Made by a program: the position numbers and the translations under genes. DNA of 40,579 nt, from the NCBI GenBank assembly GCA_028532815.1, contig JAQQAS010000018.1, positions 1 through 40,579 on the forward strand. Direction: 5' to 3'. Below the pieces are notes generated by a model, which had not been told where the DNA came from, did no database searches, and saw only the letters and a program-made list of their open reading frames with translations. Each line of letters starts with the position of its first letter. Position 1 is the first letter of the stretch. This DNA is from Pleomorphochaeta sp. (GTDB taxonomy: Bacteria > Spirochaetota > Spirochaetia > Sphaerochaetales > Sphaerochaetaceae). Shown here piece by piece: positions 1 through 8,363 of the stretch.

Positions 1-134
1 ATTCAAAAAAACTATTCAATTTCTTCAATTTATTTTTTTTAATTGAGATAATTATCAATATTATTGCTATATAATTTAGGGATAACTAATAATTAATATT
101 TTTTGAATAAATATTCAAGAATTTGAATAATAGC

Positions 135-163
135 TTGTCAATTCTTTATAAGTATTTTATTAT
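135..163 (+). promoter_or_regulatory. Promoter of the DUF3798 transporter operon
   Basis: The -35 TTGTCA (135-140) and -10 TATTAT (158-163) each match the sigma-70 consensus at 5 of 6 bases and are separated by 17 bases. The predicted start near 170 gives a leader of about 30 nt with a GGAG ribosome-binding site at 184-187. Confidence 0.65.
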
Positions 164-198
164 TAAAGTAATACTTTTATAAAGGAGAGATAAAAGAG

Positions 199-1419
199 AT
201 GAAAAAAATATTTGCTTTAATTCTATGTTCTTTTGCACTAACAAGTATGTTTGCTGGTGGTGCAAGTGAAACAACAGCTCCAGCAGCTAGCGATACTGAA
301 GAACAATTCCACATTGGTATTGTTACAGGTACAGTTTCTCAATCTGAAGATGATTTACGTGGTGCTGAAAGGTTAATCGAAGAATATGGTACAGTTGAAG
401 ATGGTGGAATGATCCAACACGTAACATATCCAGATAATTTCATGGATGAAGCAGAAACAACAATTTCTGTAATTTCTGGTTTAGCAGATGATCCATTGAT
501 GAAAGCTGTTGTAGTTAACCAAGCTATTCCTGGTACTACTGAAGCTTTTAGACGTATTAAAGAAAGAAGACCTGATATTTTATGTATAGCTGGTGAAGCT
601 CATGAAGATCCAGGCGTTATTCAATCTGCTGCTGATTTAGCAATTAATAATGATTTCGTTGCTCGTGGTTATTTAATTATAAATACAGCTAAAGAATTAG
701 GATGTGATACATTTGTACATATTTCCTTCCCACGTCATATGAGTTATGAAACTTTAAGTCGTCGTGCAGCTATCATGGAACAAACTTGTATAGATAATGG
801 TATGAATTTTGTATTTGAAACAGCTCCAGACCCAACTAGTGATGTTGGTGTTGCCGGTGCTCAACAATATATCTTAGAAAAAGTCCCAGCATGGATTGAA
901 AAATATGGCCAAAATGCAGCTTTCTTCTGTACAAATGATGCACATACGGAACCATTATTAAAACAATTATTAGCATACGGTGGATATTTCATCGAAGCTG
1001 ACTTACCTTCACCATTAATGGGTTATCCTGGAGCTTTAGGAATTGACTTAACTAATGAAACTGGAGATTTCCCAGCAATTTTGGCTAAAGTTGAAAAAGC
1101 TATTACTGATAAGGGTGGTGCAGGTAGATTCGGTACTTGGGCATACAGCTATGGTTACACAACTTCAGCTGGTTTAGGTCAACATGCAATTAACGTTGTT
1201 AAGGGCGAAAGTGAATTATTAAAACTTTCTGATATAATGAAAGCTTATAATAAATTTACACCTGGTGCACAATGGAATGGTGCTTTCTACACAGATGTTA
1301 ACACTGGTGTAAGAGCTAAAAATCATATTTTAATTTACCAAGATACATATATCATGGGTAAAGGTTATATGGAAACTCCATCTGTTGAGGTCCCTGAAAA
1401 ATACTTCACAGTAAAATAA
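199..1419 (+). CDS. DUF3798 periplasmic solute-binding protein of an ABC importer
   Basis: The 406-residue protein starts with a Sec-type signal (MKK, a hydrophobic stretch to about residue 19, then FAGGASE), as in many spirochaete binding proteins. There is no Cys in a lipobox position; the only early Cys is in the middle of the hydrophobic stretch. The mature part resembles the DUF3798 family, which has a type-1 periplasmic-binding-protein layout (IGIVTGTVSQSEDD near the N-terminus, ITDKGGAGRFGTWAYS near the C-terminus). It is followed by an RbsA-like ATPase and two permeases, so it should capture a solute for import. The substrate of this family is unknown to me. The leader has a GGAG site 11 bases before the ATG. 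The DUF assignment is from recall of the family pattern. Confidence 0.85.
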   Translation: MKKIFALILCSFALTSMFAGGASETTAPAASDTEEQFHIGIVTGTVSQSEDDLRGAERLIEEYGTVEDGGMIQHVTYPDNFMDEAETTISVISGLADDPLMKAVVVNQAIPGTTEAFRRIKERRPDILCIAGEAHEDPGVIQSAADLAINNDFVARGYLIINTAKELGCDTFVHISFPRHMSYETLSRRAAIMEQTCIDNGMNFVFETAPDPTSDVGVAGAQQYILEKVPAWIEKYGQNAAFFCTNDAHTEPLLKQLLAYGGYFIEADLPSPLMGYPGALGIDLTNETGDFPAILAKVEKAITDKGGAGRFGTWAYSYGYTTSAGLGQHAINVVKGESELLKLSDIMKAYNKFTPGAQWNGAFYTDVNTGVRAKNHILIYQDTYIMGKGYMETPSVEVPEKYFTVK

Positions 1420-1450
1420 TTATAAGTTTTAATGGGTAAAACCCAAGGTT

Positions 1451-1484
1451 AAAGGATTGTGAAGTCTCGACTTTACAATCCTTT
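1451..1484 (+). other. Stem-loop between binding-protein and ATPase genes
   Basis: AAAGGATTGT (1451-1460) pairs with ACAATCCTTT (1475-1484). The stem continues inward through a G-U pair to a CTCG loop (1466-1469), giving about 15 base pairs. The downstream sequence ATAACG is not a U-tract, so this looks like a 3'-end stabiliser or partial terminator that raises binding-protein mRNA over the downstream genes. A small GGGT/ACCC hairpin lies just before it at 1434-1444. Confidence 0.7.
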
Positions 1485-1506
1485 ATAACGAATTATATAA
1501 GGAAAA

Positions 1507-3129
1507 ATGATGAAAGATAAGAAAATTCCTTTGCTTGAGATGAAGAACATAAGTAAAGATTTTTCTGGTAACCAAGTTTTAAATGATATTAATTTTTCAA
1601 TTCAAAAAGGAGAAATCCTTGGCCTCGTTGGAGAAAATGGTGCTGGAAAAAGTACTTTGATGAAGATTCTTTTTGGAATGGATGAAATTCGAACCACAGG
1701 TGGATATGGTGGACAAGTCATAATTAAAGGAGAAGTTGTCAATTTTAATTCTTCTCTTGATGCTCTAGAAAAGGGTATTGGGATGGTTCACCAAGAATTT
1801 TCTCTATTACCAGATTTCTCAGCAGCAGAAAATATTGTTTTAAATAGAGAGCCTTTAAAACCTTCAATTATGAGCGAATTATTTGGGGATAGGATGAATT
1901 CCTTAAATAGAGATGAAATAGATGCTATAGCTAAAACATCAATTGAAAAATTAGGGATTAGCTTAGATACTTCAATGAAGGTTTCTTCTATGCCAGTTGG
2001 ACATAAACAGTTTACTGAAATTGCTCGTGAATTAAGTAAAGATGCAAAAGGCGAAACAAATCCAATTGAATTATTAGTTTTAGATGAGCCTACAGCTGTA
2101 TTATCTGAAAAAGAAGCAGATAGCTTACTAATTGCAATGAGAAAGCTAGCTAAACAAGGCATTGCCATGATTTTTATTAGTCATAGACTTAATGAAATTA
2201 TAGATGTGTGTGACACAATGATGGTTATGAGAGATGGTCTAATTATAAAACATATTCCAATAGAAGGTGTTAATGTTCAAGATATAGCTAGGTGGATGGT
2301 TGGACGTAATGTATCAAATTCATCAAAACCTAGAGAATTTGATTATACTGATAAACCAACAATTTTAGATATCCAAAAATTATGGGTTGATATGCCTGGA
2401 GAAACAGTTAAAAATGTTTCATTGGAAGTGAAGAAGGGTGAAATCCTTGGGATTGGTGGTATGGCCGGGCAAGGTAAACTTGGAATTCCCAATGGTGTAA
2501 TGGGTCTTTATCAATCTGGTGGAAAAGTTGTTTTTGATGGTAAAGAGTTACTTTTAAATAATCCAAGATCATTATTAGATGCTGGTTTAGCTTTCGTTAG
2601 TGAAGATAGGCGTGGTGTTGGGTTATTGCTAGATGAAAGTTTAGAATGGAATGTTGCTTTTACTGCAATGCAAGTTCAAGATAAATATTTGAAGAAATAT
2701 CTAAAAGGATTTATGACTTGGAGAGATAGCAAGGCTATAGAAGAAGTTACACAAAAATATATCGATCAATTAGAAATAAAATGTACAAGTTCAAAACAAA
2801 AGGCTAAGGAATTATCTGGAGGTAATCAACAGAAAATTTGTTTAGCTAAAGCTTTTGCTCTAGAGCCTAAGCTATTATTTGTAAGTGAGCCTACTCGAGG
2901 TATAGATATTGGTGCAAAAGCTTTAGTACTTGAATCTTTGAGAAAATATAATAGAGAGCTAGGAACTACAATAGTTATCATTTCATCAGAATTAGAAGAG
3001 TTGAGAGCTATTTGTGATCGTATTGCTATTGTAACTGATGGTAAGATAGAAGGTATTTTAGAAGCTTCTAAACCTAGTGAAGACTTTGGACTATTAATGA
3101 TAGGCCAAAAAGTTGAGGAGGCTATCTAA
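1507..3129 (+). CDS. ABC transporter ATP-binding protein, two fused nucleotide-binding domains (RbsA/MglA type)
   Basis: The 540-residue protein has two ABC domains, as in the sugar/nucleoside importers of the RbsA class. The first has a normal Walker A (GENGAGKST, about residue 42), a Q-loop (VHQEFSLL), Walker B (LLVLDEPTA) and a degenerate signature (SSMPVGHKQ). The second has a degenerate Walker A (GGMAGQGKLG), a good signature (ELSGGNQQK), and SEPTRGID instead of the usual Walker B Asp-Glu pair (LLFVSEPTRG). Such asymmetry is normal for the class. An AAGGA site precedes tandem ATG codons at 1507 and 1510. The stop codon overlaps the start of the next gene (3129), implying translational coupling. 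It powers the two permeases that follow. Confidence 0.9.
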   Translation: MMKDKKIPLLEMKNISKDFSGNQVLNDINFSIQKGEILGLVGENGAGKSTLMKILFGMDEIRTTGGYGGQVIIKGEVVNFNSSLDALEKGIGMVHQEFSLLPDFSAAENIVLNREPLKPSIMSELFGDRMNSLNRDEIDAIAKTSIEKLGISLDTSMKVSSMPVGHKQFTEIARELSKDAKGETNPIELLVLDEPTAVLSEKEADSLLIAMRKLAKQGIAMIFISHRLNEIIDVCDTMMVMRDGLIIKHIPIEGVNVQDIARWMVGRNVSNSSKPREFDYTDKPTILDIQKLWVDMPGETVKNVSLEVKKGEILGIGGMAGQGKLGIPNGVMGLYQSGGKVVFDGKELLLNNPRSLLDAGLAFVSEDRRGVGLLLDESLEWNVAFTAMQVQDKYLKKYLKGFMTWRDSKAIEEVTQKYIDQLEIKCTSSKQKAKELSGGNQQKICLAKAFALEPKLLFVSEPTRGIDIGAKALVLESLRKYNRELGTTIVIISSELEELRAICDRIAIVTDGKIEGILEASKPSEDFGLLMIGQKVEEAI

Positions 3130-4190
3130 TGGAAAATATAACAATTATAGATAGAATAAGAGATTTTATAAAACATTTTGGATGGCCAAGAATAATAATT
3201 GGACTATTCTTATTAACCTTATTTGTAATGGCTCCGTTTGTTGGAGTAAATATAAATACCTCCTTATCCGATACTTTAAATCGTTTTGGAATGAACTGTG
3301 TCATGGTACTTGCTATGGTTCCCATGATTCATAGTGGGTGTGGTTTAAATTTTGGATTACCTTTAGGAATTATTGCAGGATTACTTGGTGGTACATTAGC
3401 AATTGAATTTAATTTTATTGGGCCAACTTCTTTTCTTATGGCTATGATTTTTGCAACACCTTTTGCTGTTATTTTTGGATGGGGTTATGGCAAATTACTA
3501 AATAAAGTTAAAGGTGGTGAGATGATGATTGCAACTTATGTTGGATTTTCATCAGTAGCTTTCATGTGTATGATGTGGTTGCTATTACCTTATTCCAATC
3601 CTACAATGGTTTGGGGGTATACAGGTAGAGGTTTAAGAACAACTATTTCAACTGAAGGTTATTATTTGCACGTACTTAATGACTTCTTAGCAATTCGAAT
3701 TGGAGAGCATTTTGTATTTCCTACAGGGATGTTCTTATTATTTGCCTTGTTAGCTTTCGTAATATGGGCTTTTTTACATTCAAAAAAAGGAACTGCTATG
3801 ACTGCTGTTGGATCTAATCCTGTTTTTGCAAGAGCTTGTGGAATAGATATTGATAAAACAAGAATTTTATCTGTCATATTATCAACCTGGCTTGGAGCTA
3901 TTGGTATACTTGTTTATCAACAATCATTTGGATTTATTCAATTATATATGGGACCTTTCTTTATGGCGCTCCCTGCTGTATCAGCAATTCTAATAGGAGG
4001 TGCTTCTGTAAATAAAGCCTCAATCACTAATGTTATTGTAGGTACTTTCTTGTTCCAAGGAATTTTAACAATGACACCAAGTGTTATGAACTCAGTAATA
4101 CAAACTGATATGTCTGAGGTAATTCGTATTGTAGTATCTAATGGAATGATTCTTTATGCACTAACTAGAAAAACGGAGGCTACAAGATGA
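3129..4190 (+). CDS. ABC transporter permease (BPD_transp_2 family), first subunit
   Basis: The 353-residue protein is strongly hydrophobic with about eight to ten membrane segments. It carries the family's cytoplasmic loop signature (MTAVGSNPVFARACGIDIDKTR, here split across a coupling helix) followed by GGASVNKASITNVIVGT. It overlaps the ATPase stop by one base and the next permease start by four bases, so the three are co-translated. With the next gene it should form a heterodimeric channel for the DUF3798-bound solute. The family handles sugars, nucleosides and branched-chain amino acids; which applies here cannot be told from sequence. Confidence 0.88.
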   Translation: MENITIIDRIRDFIKHFGWPRIIIGLFLLTLFVMAPFVGVNINTSLSDTLNRFGMNCVMVLAMVPMIHSGCGLNFGLPLGIIAGLLGGTLAIEFNFIGPTSFLMAMIFATPFAVIFGWGYGKLLNKVKGGEMMIATYVGFSSVAFMCMMWLLLPYSNPTMVWGYTGRGLRTTISTEGYYLHVLNDFLAIRIGEHFVFPTGMFLLFALLAFVIWAFLHSKKGTAMTAVGSNPVFARACGIDIDKTRILSVILSTWLGAIGILVYQQSFGFIQLYMGPFFMALPAVSAILIGGASVNKASITNVIVGTFLFQGILTMTPSVMNSVIQTDMSEVIRIVVSNGMILYALTRKTEATR

Positions 4191-5302
4191 AAAAAATAAC
4201 ATCAAAAGGAATTAAAAGTCTAATTAGGAATAATCTTGTAACTGTTTTATTTTTAGTTATTTGTAGTATTGGAATACCATTAAGTGGATATTCGCCATCT
4301 TATTTAATATCAGAAATCATAGTTAGACTTTCAAGAAACTCCTTCTTAATATTGAGCCTCTTAATTCCTATTATGGCCGGAATGGGCTTAAATTTTGGTA
4401 TGACATTAGGGGCTATGGCTGGACAAATTGGATTGATCTTTGTTACTGACTGGAATGTAGTTGGAATCCCTGCTATGGTTTTAGCAATAATTATTAGCAT
4501 ACCTATTTCAATATTATTAGGACAATTGTGTGGTAGAATATTAAATAAAGCTAAAGGTAGAGAGATGGTAACCTCTTATATTTTAGGTTTCTTTATGAAT
4601 GGTGTGTATCAATTAATAGTATTATATGGAATGGGATCAATAATTCCAATAAAAAATACCTCGTTAGTATTACCACGTGGATACGGCATTAGAAATACTG
4701 TAAATTTAATTGGTATAAGAAGAAGTTTAGACTCTTTATTCAATCTATCAATATTTGGAATTAAGATACCTCTTATGACTTTTATAGTAATCGCTTTAGT
4801 TTGTGTCTTTATAGTTTGGTTTAGAAAAACAAAACTTGGACAAGATATGAGAGCTGTAGGACAAGATATGGAAGTTGCAGCATCAGCTGGTATACAAGTT
4901 GAACATACAAGAATTGTTTCTATTGTAATTTCAACGGTTGTTGCTGGAATTGGTATGATAATTTACCTTCAAAACATTGGGACTTTAAATACTTACAATT
5001 CACACACTCAAATAGGTATGTTTAGCGTTGCTGCACTTTTAGTTGGGGGGGCATCAGTAAGTAAAGCAAATATTGGGAATGTATTTTTAGGTGTTATTTT
5101 ATTCCATTTAATGTTTATTGTATCCCCAATGGCAGGAAAGAACTTAATTGGTCAAGCTCAATTAGGGGAATACTTTAGAGTATTTGTTTCTTATGGTGTT
5201 ATTACAATGTCTCTTGTTTTATATGAAATGAGAAAGAAAAGAGAGAATCTAGCTAATGCAGAGAAATTGCAAGAAAATCAAGGAGCTTTAAATGAGGATT
5301 AA
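4187..5302 (+). CDS. ABC transporter permease (BPD_transp_2 family), second subunit
   Basis: This 371-residue paralogue of the preceding permease has the same layout: an N-terminal hydrophobic hairpin, the loop MRAVGQDMEVAASAGIQVEHTR, then LVGGASVSKANIGNVFLG near the C-terminus. The charged tail (KKRENLANAEKLQENQGALNED) is probably cytoplasmic. The ATGA-type overlap with the upstream gene and the 11-base overlap with the downstream small gene (start 5292) mark tight coupling. It is the second half of the membrane channel of the DUF3798 transporter. Confidence 0.88.
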   Translation: MKKITSKGIKSLIRNNLVTVLFLVICSIGIPLSGYSPSYLISEIIVRLSRNSFLILSLLIPIMAGMGLNFGMTLGAMAGQIGLIFVTDWNVVGIPAMVLAIIISIPISILLGQLCGRILNKAKGREMVTSYILGFFMNGVYQLIVLYGMGSIIPIKNTSLVLPRGYGIRNTVNLIGIRRSLDSLFNLSIFGIKIPLMTFIVIALVCVFIVWFRKTKLGQDMRAVGQDMEVAASAGIQVEHTRIVSIVISTVVAGIGMIIYLQNIGTLNTYNSHTQIGMFSVAALLVGGASVSKANIGNVFLGVILFHLMFIVSPMAGKNLIGQAQLGEYFRVFVSYGVITMSLVLYEMRKKRENLANAEKLQENQGALNED

Positions 5303-5705
5303 TAAAAGATTTTATATTAGAGCTGTAGCAATTATTGTAGTGATTTTATTTGCAATATTAATGGCATTTGTAGGTAAGCAACATACAATTCTTCTTGACA
5401 ATAAAAATATCGAGGTAAATGGAGCTGAATTGAAAGCACTTTCAATAGTAGAAATTCAAGTAGATAAGCAACCTTCATTAGAATTAGCAAAAAGAGATAG
5501 AGATCAAGCTTTAGTACAAGGTCAAACGCATACTTTTCTCGTAACTTATAATGATGAGAATTGGGAAGAAATAGTCTTAGAGAAGAAGGTTAAAGTGCCT
5601 TTTAGTGAAGATATGTTAATTTTTTCGATTCCAGCATTTATAAATGATATTGATGATGTTGATTCTTACTTACAACCATTTGAAATAGAGAATGTTTCAG
5701 AGTAG
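5292..5705 (+). CDS. Small membrane-anchored protein of the DUF3798 operon (DUF6672-like)
   Basis: The 137-residue protein has one N-terminal membrane segment (about residues 9-28) and then an extracytoplasmic domain of about 105 residues rich in beta-prone stretches (ITLLDNKNIEV-type start, TFLVTYNDENWEEIVLEKKV). It overlaps the second permease by 11 bases and is the last gene before a terminator, so it belongs to the transporter. I associate this arrangement with the DUF6672 family found beside DUF3798 transporters, but that name is from memory. Its role is unknown; an accessory subunit that docks the binding protein or permease on the outer face of the membrane is an inference. Confidence 0.7.
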   Translation: MRINKRFYIRAVAIIVVILFAILMAFVGKQHTILLDNKNIEVNGAELKALSIVEIQVDKQPSLELAKRDRDQALVQGQTHTFLVTYNDENWEEIVLEKKVKVPFSEDMLIFSIPAFINDIDDVDSYLQPFEIENVSE

Positions 5706-5714
5706 TTTTTTAAA

Positions 5715-5745
5715 AAAAATGCACTCCATTTTGGAGTGCATTTTT
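5715..5745. terminator. Bidirectional intrinsic terminator
   Basis: AAAAATGCACTCC (5715-5727) and GGAGTGCATTTTT (5733-5745) form a 13-bp stem with a five-base loop. A-tracts and T-tracts on both sides let it end both the plus-strand transporter operon and the minus-strand purD transcript. Confidence 0.9.
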
Positions 5746-5757
5746 ATCTAATGATTT

Positions 5758-7032
5758 TTAAAAATCACAAATATCGTAGAATTTTATTCCGATATCTTTT
5801 CTATACCAAACCCCATCAAATTGAATATGCTTAACAGCTTTATAGGCTTCTTCGCTAGCTTTTATAATATTATTAGATCTTCCAACTATAGTCACACAAC
5901 GTCCACCAGTTGTTATTACTTTTGAACCATCTTTATCTACACAACCATAGAAAAACAGAGGTAAATCCTTGCTAAAAGTATTAAATAGTAAAGGAGAAGA
6001 AATAGGGGCAACTTCTTTATTTATAATTGGATTGCTAGGATATCCCTCACTAGCTAGTACTATTGCAGTACAAGTATCGTTGCTTAAATCTAGTTTAAAG
6101 TTACCAATACAATCATTATTAAGAGCTTCATATAATTCAACAGCATCAGATTTAATTAAAGGAATAATAGCCTGAGTTGCTGGATCATTTAAACGAACAT
6201 GGTAATCAACTAATATTGGTCCTAAAGTTTTATTTAATATTATTGAGAGTGTTAAAACACCTCTATATAGTAAATTTTCTTTTCTCATCCCTTCAAGAAC
6301 TGGGATAATAATTTTTTCTTCAATTAATTTTTTGTTATCTTTTGAGATAGGAACAGGACAAATAGCTCCCATACCCCCTGTTGGAAGCCCTCCTTCTTCT
6401 GTTTTTGTATATTCACTACAGAAAGGTAAGGCTAAATAACCTTTTTTATCTATAAAAAGAGTGACAGTAAGAGGTAACCCTTCAATATGATCTTCTAATA
6501 AGACGGAAGTATTATCCAATAATTTTTTTGAAAAAGACAATAAAGCTTGTTTATTATCGCTATCAATCATTACTCTACTAGGAGCTTGTTCATTACTTTT
6601 TATTACAAATCTTTTATTTTCGTTTTTGTCTAAAAATTTAGCTAAAGAATTGTAGTCTTTAAAAATTTTGTGTTGAGGAATTTGAACATTGTTGTTTGCA
6701 GAAAAATCTCTCGCATATTCCCTATCATTTTCAAGTTTAAGACAGTGGGATGGCGTTCCAAAAACAGTAATACCTTTTTCCTTTAAGAAATCAACAACAC
6801 CAGTCATTAAAGGTGCTTCTGTACCAATGAAAACAGTATCAATGTTATGCAACAAACATGCTCTATATACACTTTCAGGAGAAGATGGATTAACATATTT
6901 TAAATTAACAGCAATTCCTTCAGTGCCTATATTTCCATGAGCTACATATAATCCACTAATAAGTTTACTTTGTGAAAAAAACCATGTAATTGCATGATCT
7001 TTTGCGCCGGAGCCTAATACTAATAATCTCAT
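5758..7032 (-). CDS. purD: Phosphoribosylamine-glycine ligase-like ATP-grasp protein (PurD)
   Basis: The 424-residue protein follows the PurD layout: N-terminal LVLGSGAKDHAITW (usual GxGGREHA), an ATP-grasp domain (RFVIKSNEQAPSR, EDHIEGLPLTVTLF) and GGLPTGGMGAICPVP. PurD joins glycine to phosphoribosylamine in de novo purine synthesis. The segment normally read as LEFNxRFGDPE is VDYHVRLNDPA here (Asp276 and His278 replace the usual Glu and Asn metal ligands), so activity or substrate may differ. No other purine-synthesis gene is nearby. It reads from its own promoter (7057-7086), with GGGGG just ahead of the ATG. The family call is firm; the exact function is less so. Confidence 0.8.
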   Translation of the reverse strand: MRLLVLGSGAKDHAITWFFSQSKLISGLYVAHGNIGTEGIAVNLKYVNPSSPESVYRACLLHNIDTVFIGTEAPLMTGVVDFLKEKGITVFGTPSHCLKLENDREYARDFSANNNVQIPQHKIFKDYNSLAKFLDKNENKRFVIKSNEQAPSRVMIDSDNKQALLSFSKKLLDNTSVLLEDHIEGLPLTVTLFIDKKGYLALPFCSEYTKTEEGGLPTGGMGAICPVPISKDNKKLIEEKIIIPVLEGMRKENLLYRGVLTLSIILNKTLGPILVDYHVRLNDPATQAIIPLIKSDAVELYEALNNDCIGNFKLDLSNDTCTAIVLASEGYPSNPIINKEVAPISSPLLFNTFSKDLPLFFYGCVDKDGSKVITTGGRCVTIVGRSNNIIKASEEAYKAVKHIQFDGVWYRKDIGIKFYDICDF

Positions 7033-7056
7033 TAAGATTCCCCCTTAGTTTAATAA

Positions 7057-7086
7057 AAGATACCATTATCATAATGTTAGGGTCAA
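7057..7086 (-). promoter_or_regulatory. purD promoter with palindrome in the spacer
   Basis: Read on the minus strand, -35 TTGACC (7081-7086) and -10 TATCTT (7057-7062) are 18 bases apart. A perfect 13-base palindrome, CATTATCATAATG (7064-7076), fills the spacer, a position where a bound repressor would block polymerase. Confidence 0.5.
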
Positions 7087-7112
7087 CATCTATTTAAGTA
7101 CATATCACCTTG

Positions 7113-8111
7113 TTATTCACTTAATAATGATAAAGCCTCAATATAATCATTTTTGCTTTCAGCTTTCATTAATAATTGTTTAACTTTAGAAGAACCTCTA
7201 ATGCCTTTTAGATATGCACAGCAATGCTTTCTCATTTCTCTAAAGGCAAGGTCTTCTCTTTTATATTTACACATTAAATCTAGTTGTTCTTGGATTAGTT
7301 CTACTCTATCTTGAACCGATGATGGATATATATCTTCTCCAGTTAATAATAAATGTTTGGTTTGATCAAAGATAAATGGGTTTCCAATAGCACCCCTTGC
7401 GAACATTAACCCATCTACATTTGTTTGCTTAAGCATGTTTAGGCCATCTTTTGGTTCAAACAAATCTCCAGAACCAAAAACCGGAATACCCTCATACTTT
7501 TTATGAACCATGTCTGTAAGTTTTTCTAACCTATCCCAGTTTGCAGTTGGCATATATCCTTGAGTTTTAGTTCTTGCATGCATACAGAGTGAACTTGCAC
7601 CATTATCCAAAGCAAGTTTGGCAAAATCTAAATAATTTTCATTTTCTAAATCCCAACCAGTTCTAAACTTTACACTTACAGGGATATCAGTATTATCACT
7701 AATGAATTTAACAAAAGAAGCCATTTTCTCTGGAGTTTTCATCAAGGCACTTCCTGCTCCAGTTTTAGTAACTTTAGGTACAGGACATCCGCAGTTAATA
7801 TCAATTATAGTTGGGTTTGCTGCTAAAAGATTTTCAAACCCTCTTTGTAGTGAATCTAAATTGTCAGTGAAAATTTGTATGGCAAAAAGCTTTTCATTTT
7901 CAGCCCTTGTCATTAAATCTGTTGTTTTTCTGTTATTTCTTGCAATCCCTTCTGTGCTTACCATCTCTGAAGTGGTTAGGTTAGCACCATGTTTTAAGCA
8001 AAGAGTTCTAAAAGGTATATCTGTATACCCAGCTAGAGGGGCTAAAAACAAATTCCCTTCAATTTGAACATTTTTTATTTTTATTGGATGATATAATGAT
8101 GAATCTCTCAA
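7113..8111 (-). CDS. dusB: tRNA-dihydrouridine synthase (DusB-like)
   Basis: The 332-residue flavoprotein reduces specific uridines in tRNA D-loops to dihydrouridine. Visible motifs are LAPLAGYTDIPFRTLC (FMN binding, about residue 21), DINCGCPVPKV with the catalytic-region Cys (about 106), HARTKTQGYMPTANW, VFGSGDLF and GLMFARGAIGNPFIF in TIM-barrel order, with a C-terminal helical domain. Length is typical. The start is a TTG (8109-8111) preceded by AGGAG at about 8119-8123; no ATG upstream is in frame near the conserved region. It is minus-strand, 80 bases upstream of purD, and divergent from ricT. Confidence 0.9.
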   Translation of the reverse strand: MRDSSLYHPIKIKNVQIEGNLFLAPLAGYTDIPFRTLCLKHGANLTTSEMVSTEGIARNNRKTTDLMTRAENEKLFAIQIFTDNLDSLQRGFENLLAANPTIIDINCGCPVPKVTKTGAGSALMKTPEKMASFVKFISDNTDIPVSVKFRTGWDLENENYLDFAKLALDNGASSLCMHARTKTQGYMPTANWDRLEKLTDMVHKKYEGIPVFGSGDLFEPKDGLNMLKQTNVDGLMFARGAIGNPFIFDQTKHLLLTGEDIYPSSVQDRVELIQEQLDLMCKYKREDLAFREMRKHCCAYLKGIRGSSKVKQLLMKAESKNDYIEALSLLSE

Positions 8112-8363
8112 TCTTATCTCCTAGTTTTTTTATAATTTCTATCATTTTTTTGATAATAATTTCTACTATTCAAGCTAGATATTATCAAAGCTTGTAAAAA
8201 AATAATATATATTTATTTTGTTTAATTTAAAATTTGGTTGTTAATGTTTGCTTTGTAACTAGTTTAACAATCATCTGGCCTCTCAATGTTTGACTTTTTA
8301 TTTTTCTCGTGGTACTTTGTTTTGTAACATTAATTTGTACTAAGTTACGCAATTAGGAACTTT
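8112..8363. promoter_or_regulatory. Divergent intergenic region dusB/ricT
   Basis: These 252 bases hold no convincing ORF or RNA. They contain an inverted repeat CAAGCT (8171-8176)/AGCTTG (8189-8194), two near-identical ATAATTTCTA words (8131 and 8156) and a plus-strand TTGACT (8290-8295) with a weak TACTTT 17 bases downstream that may serve ricT. Confidence 0.35.
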
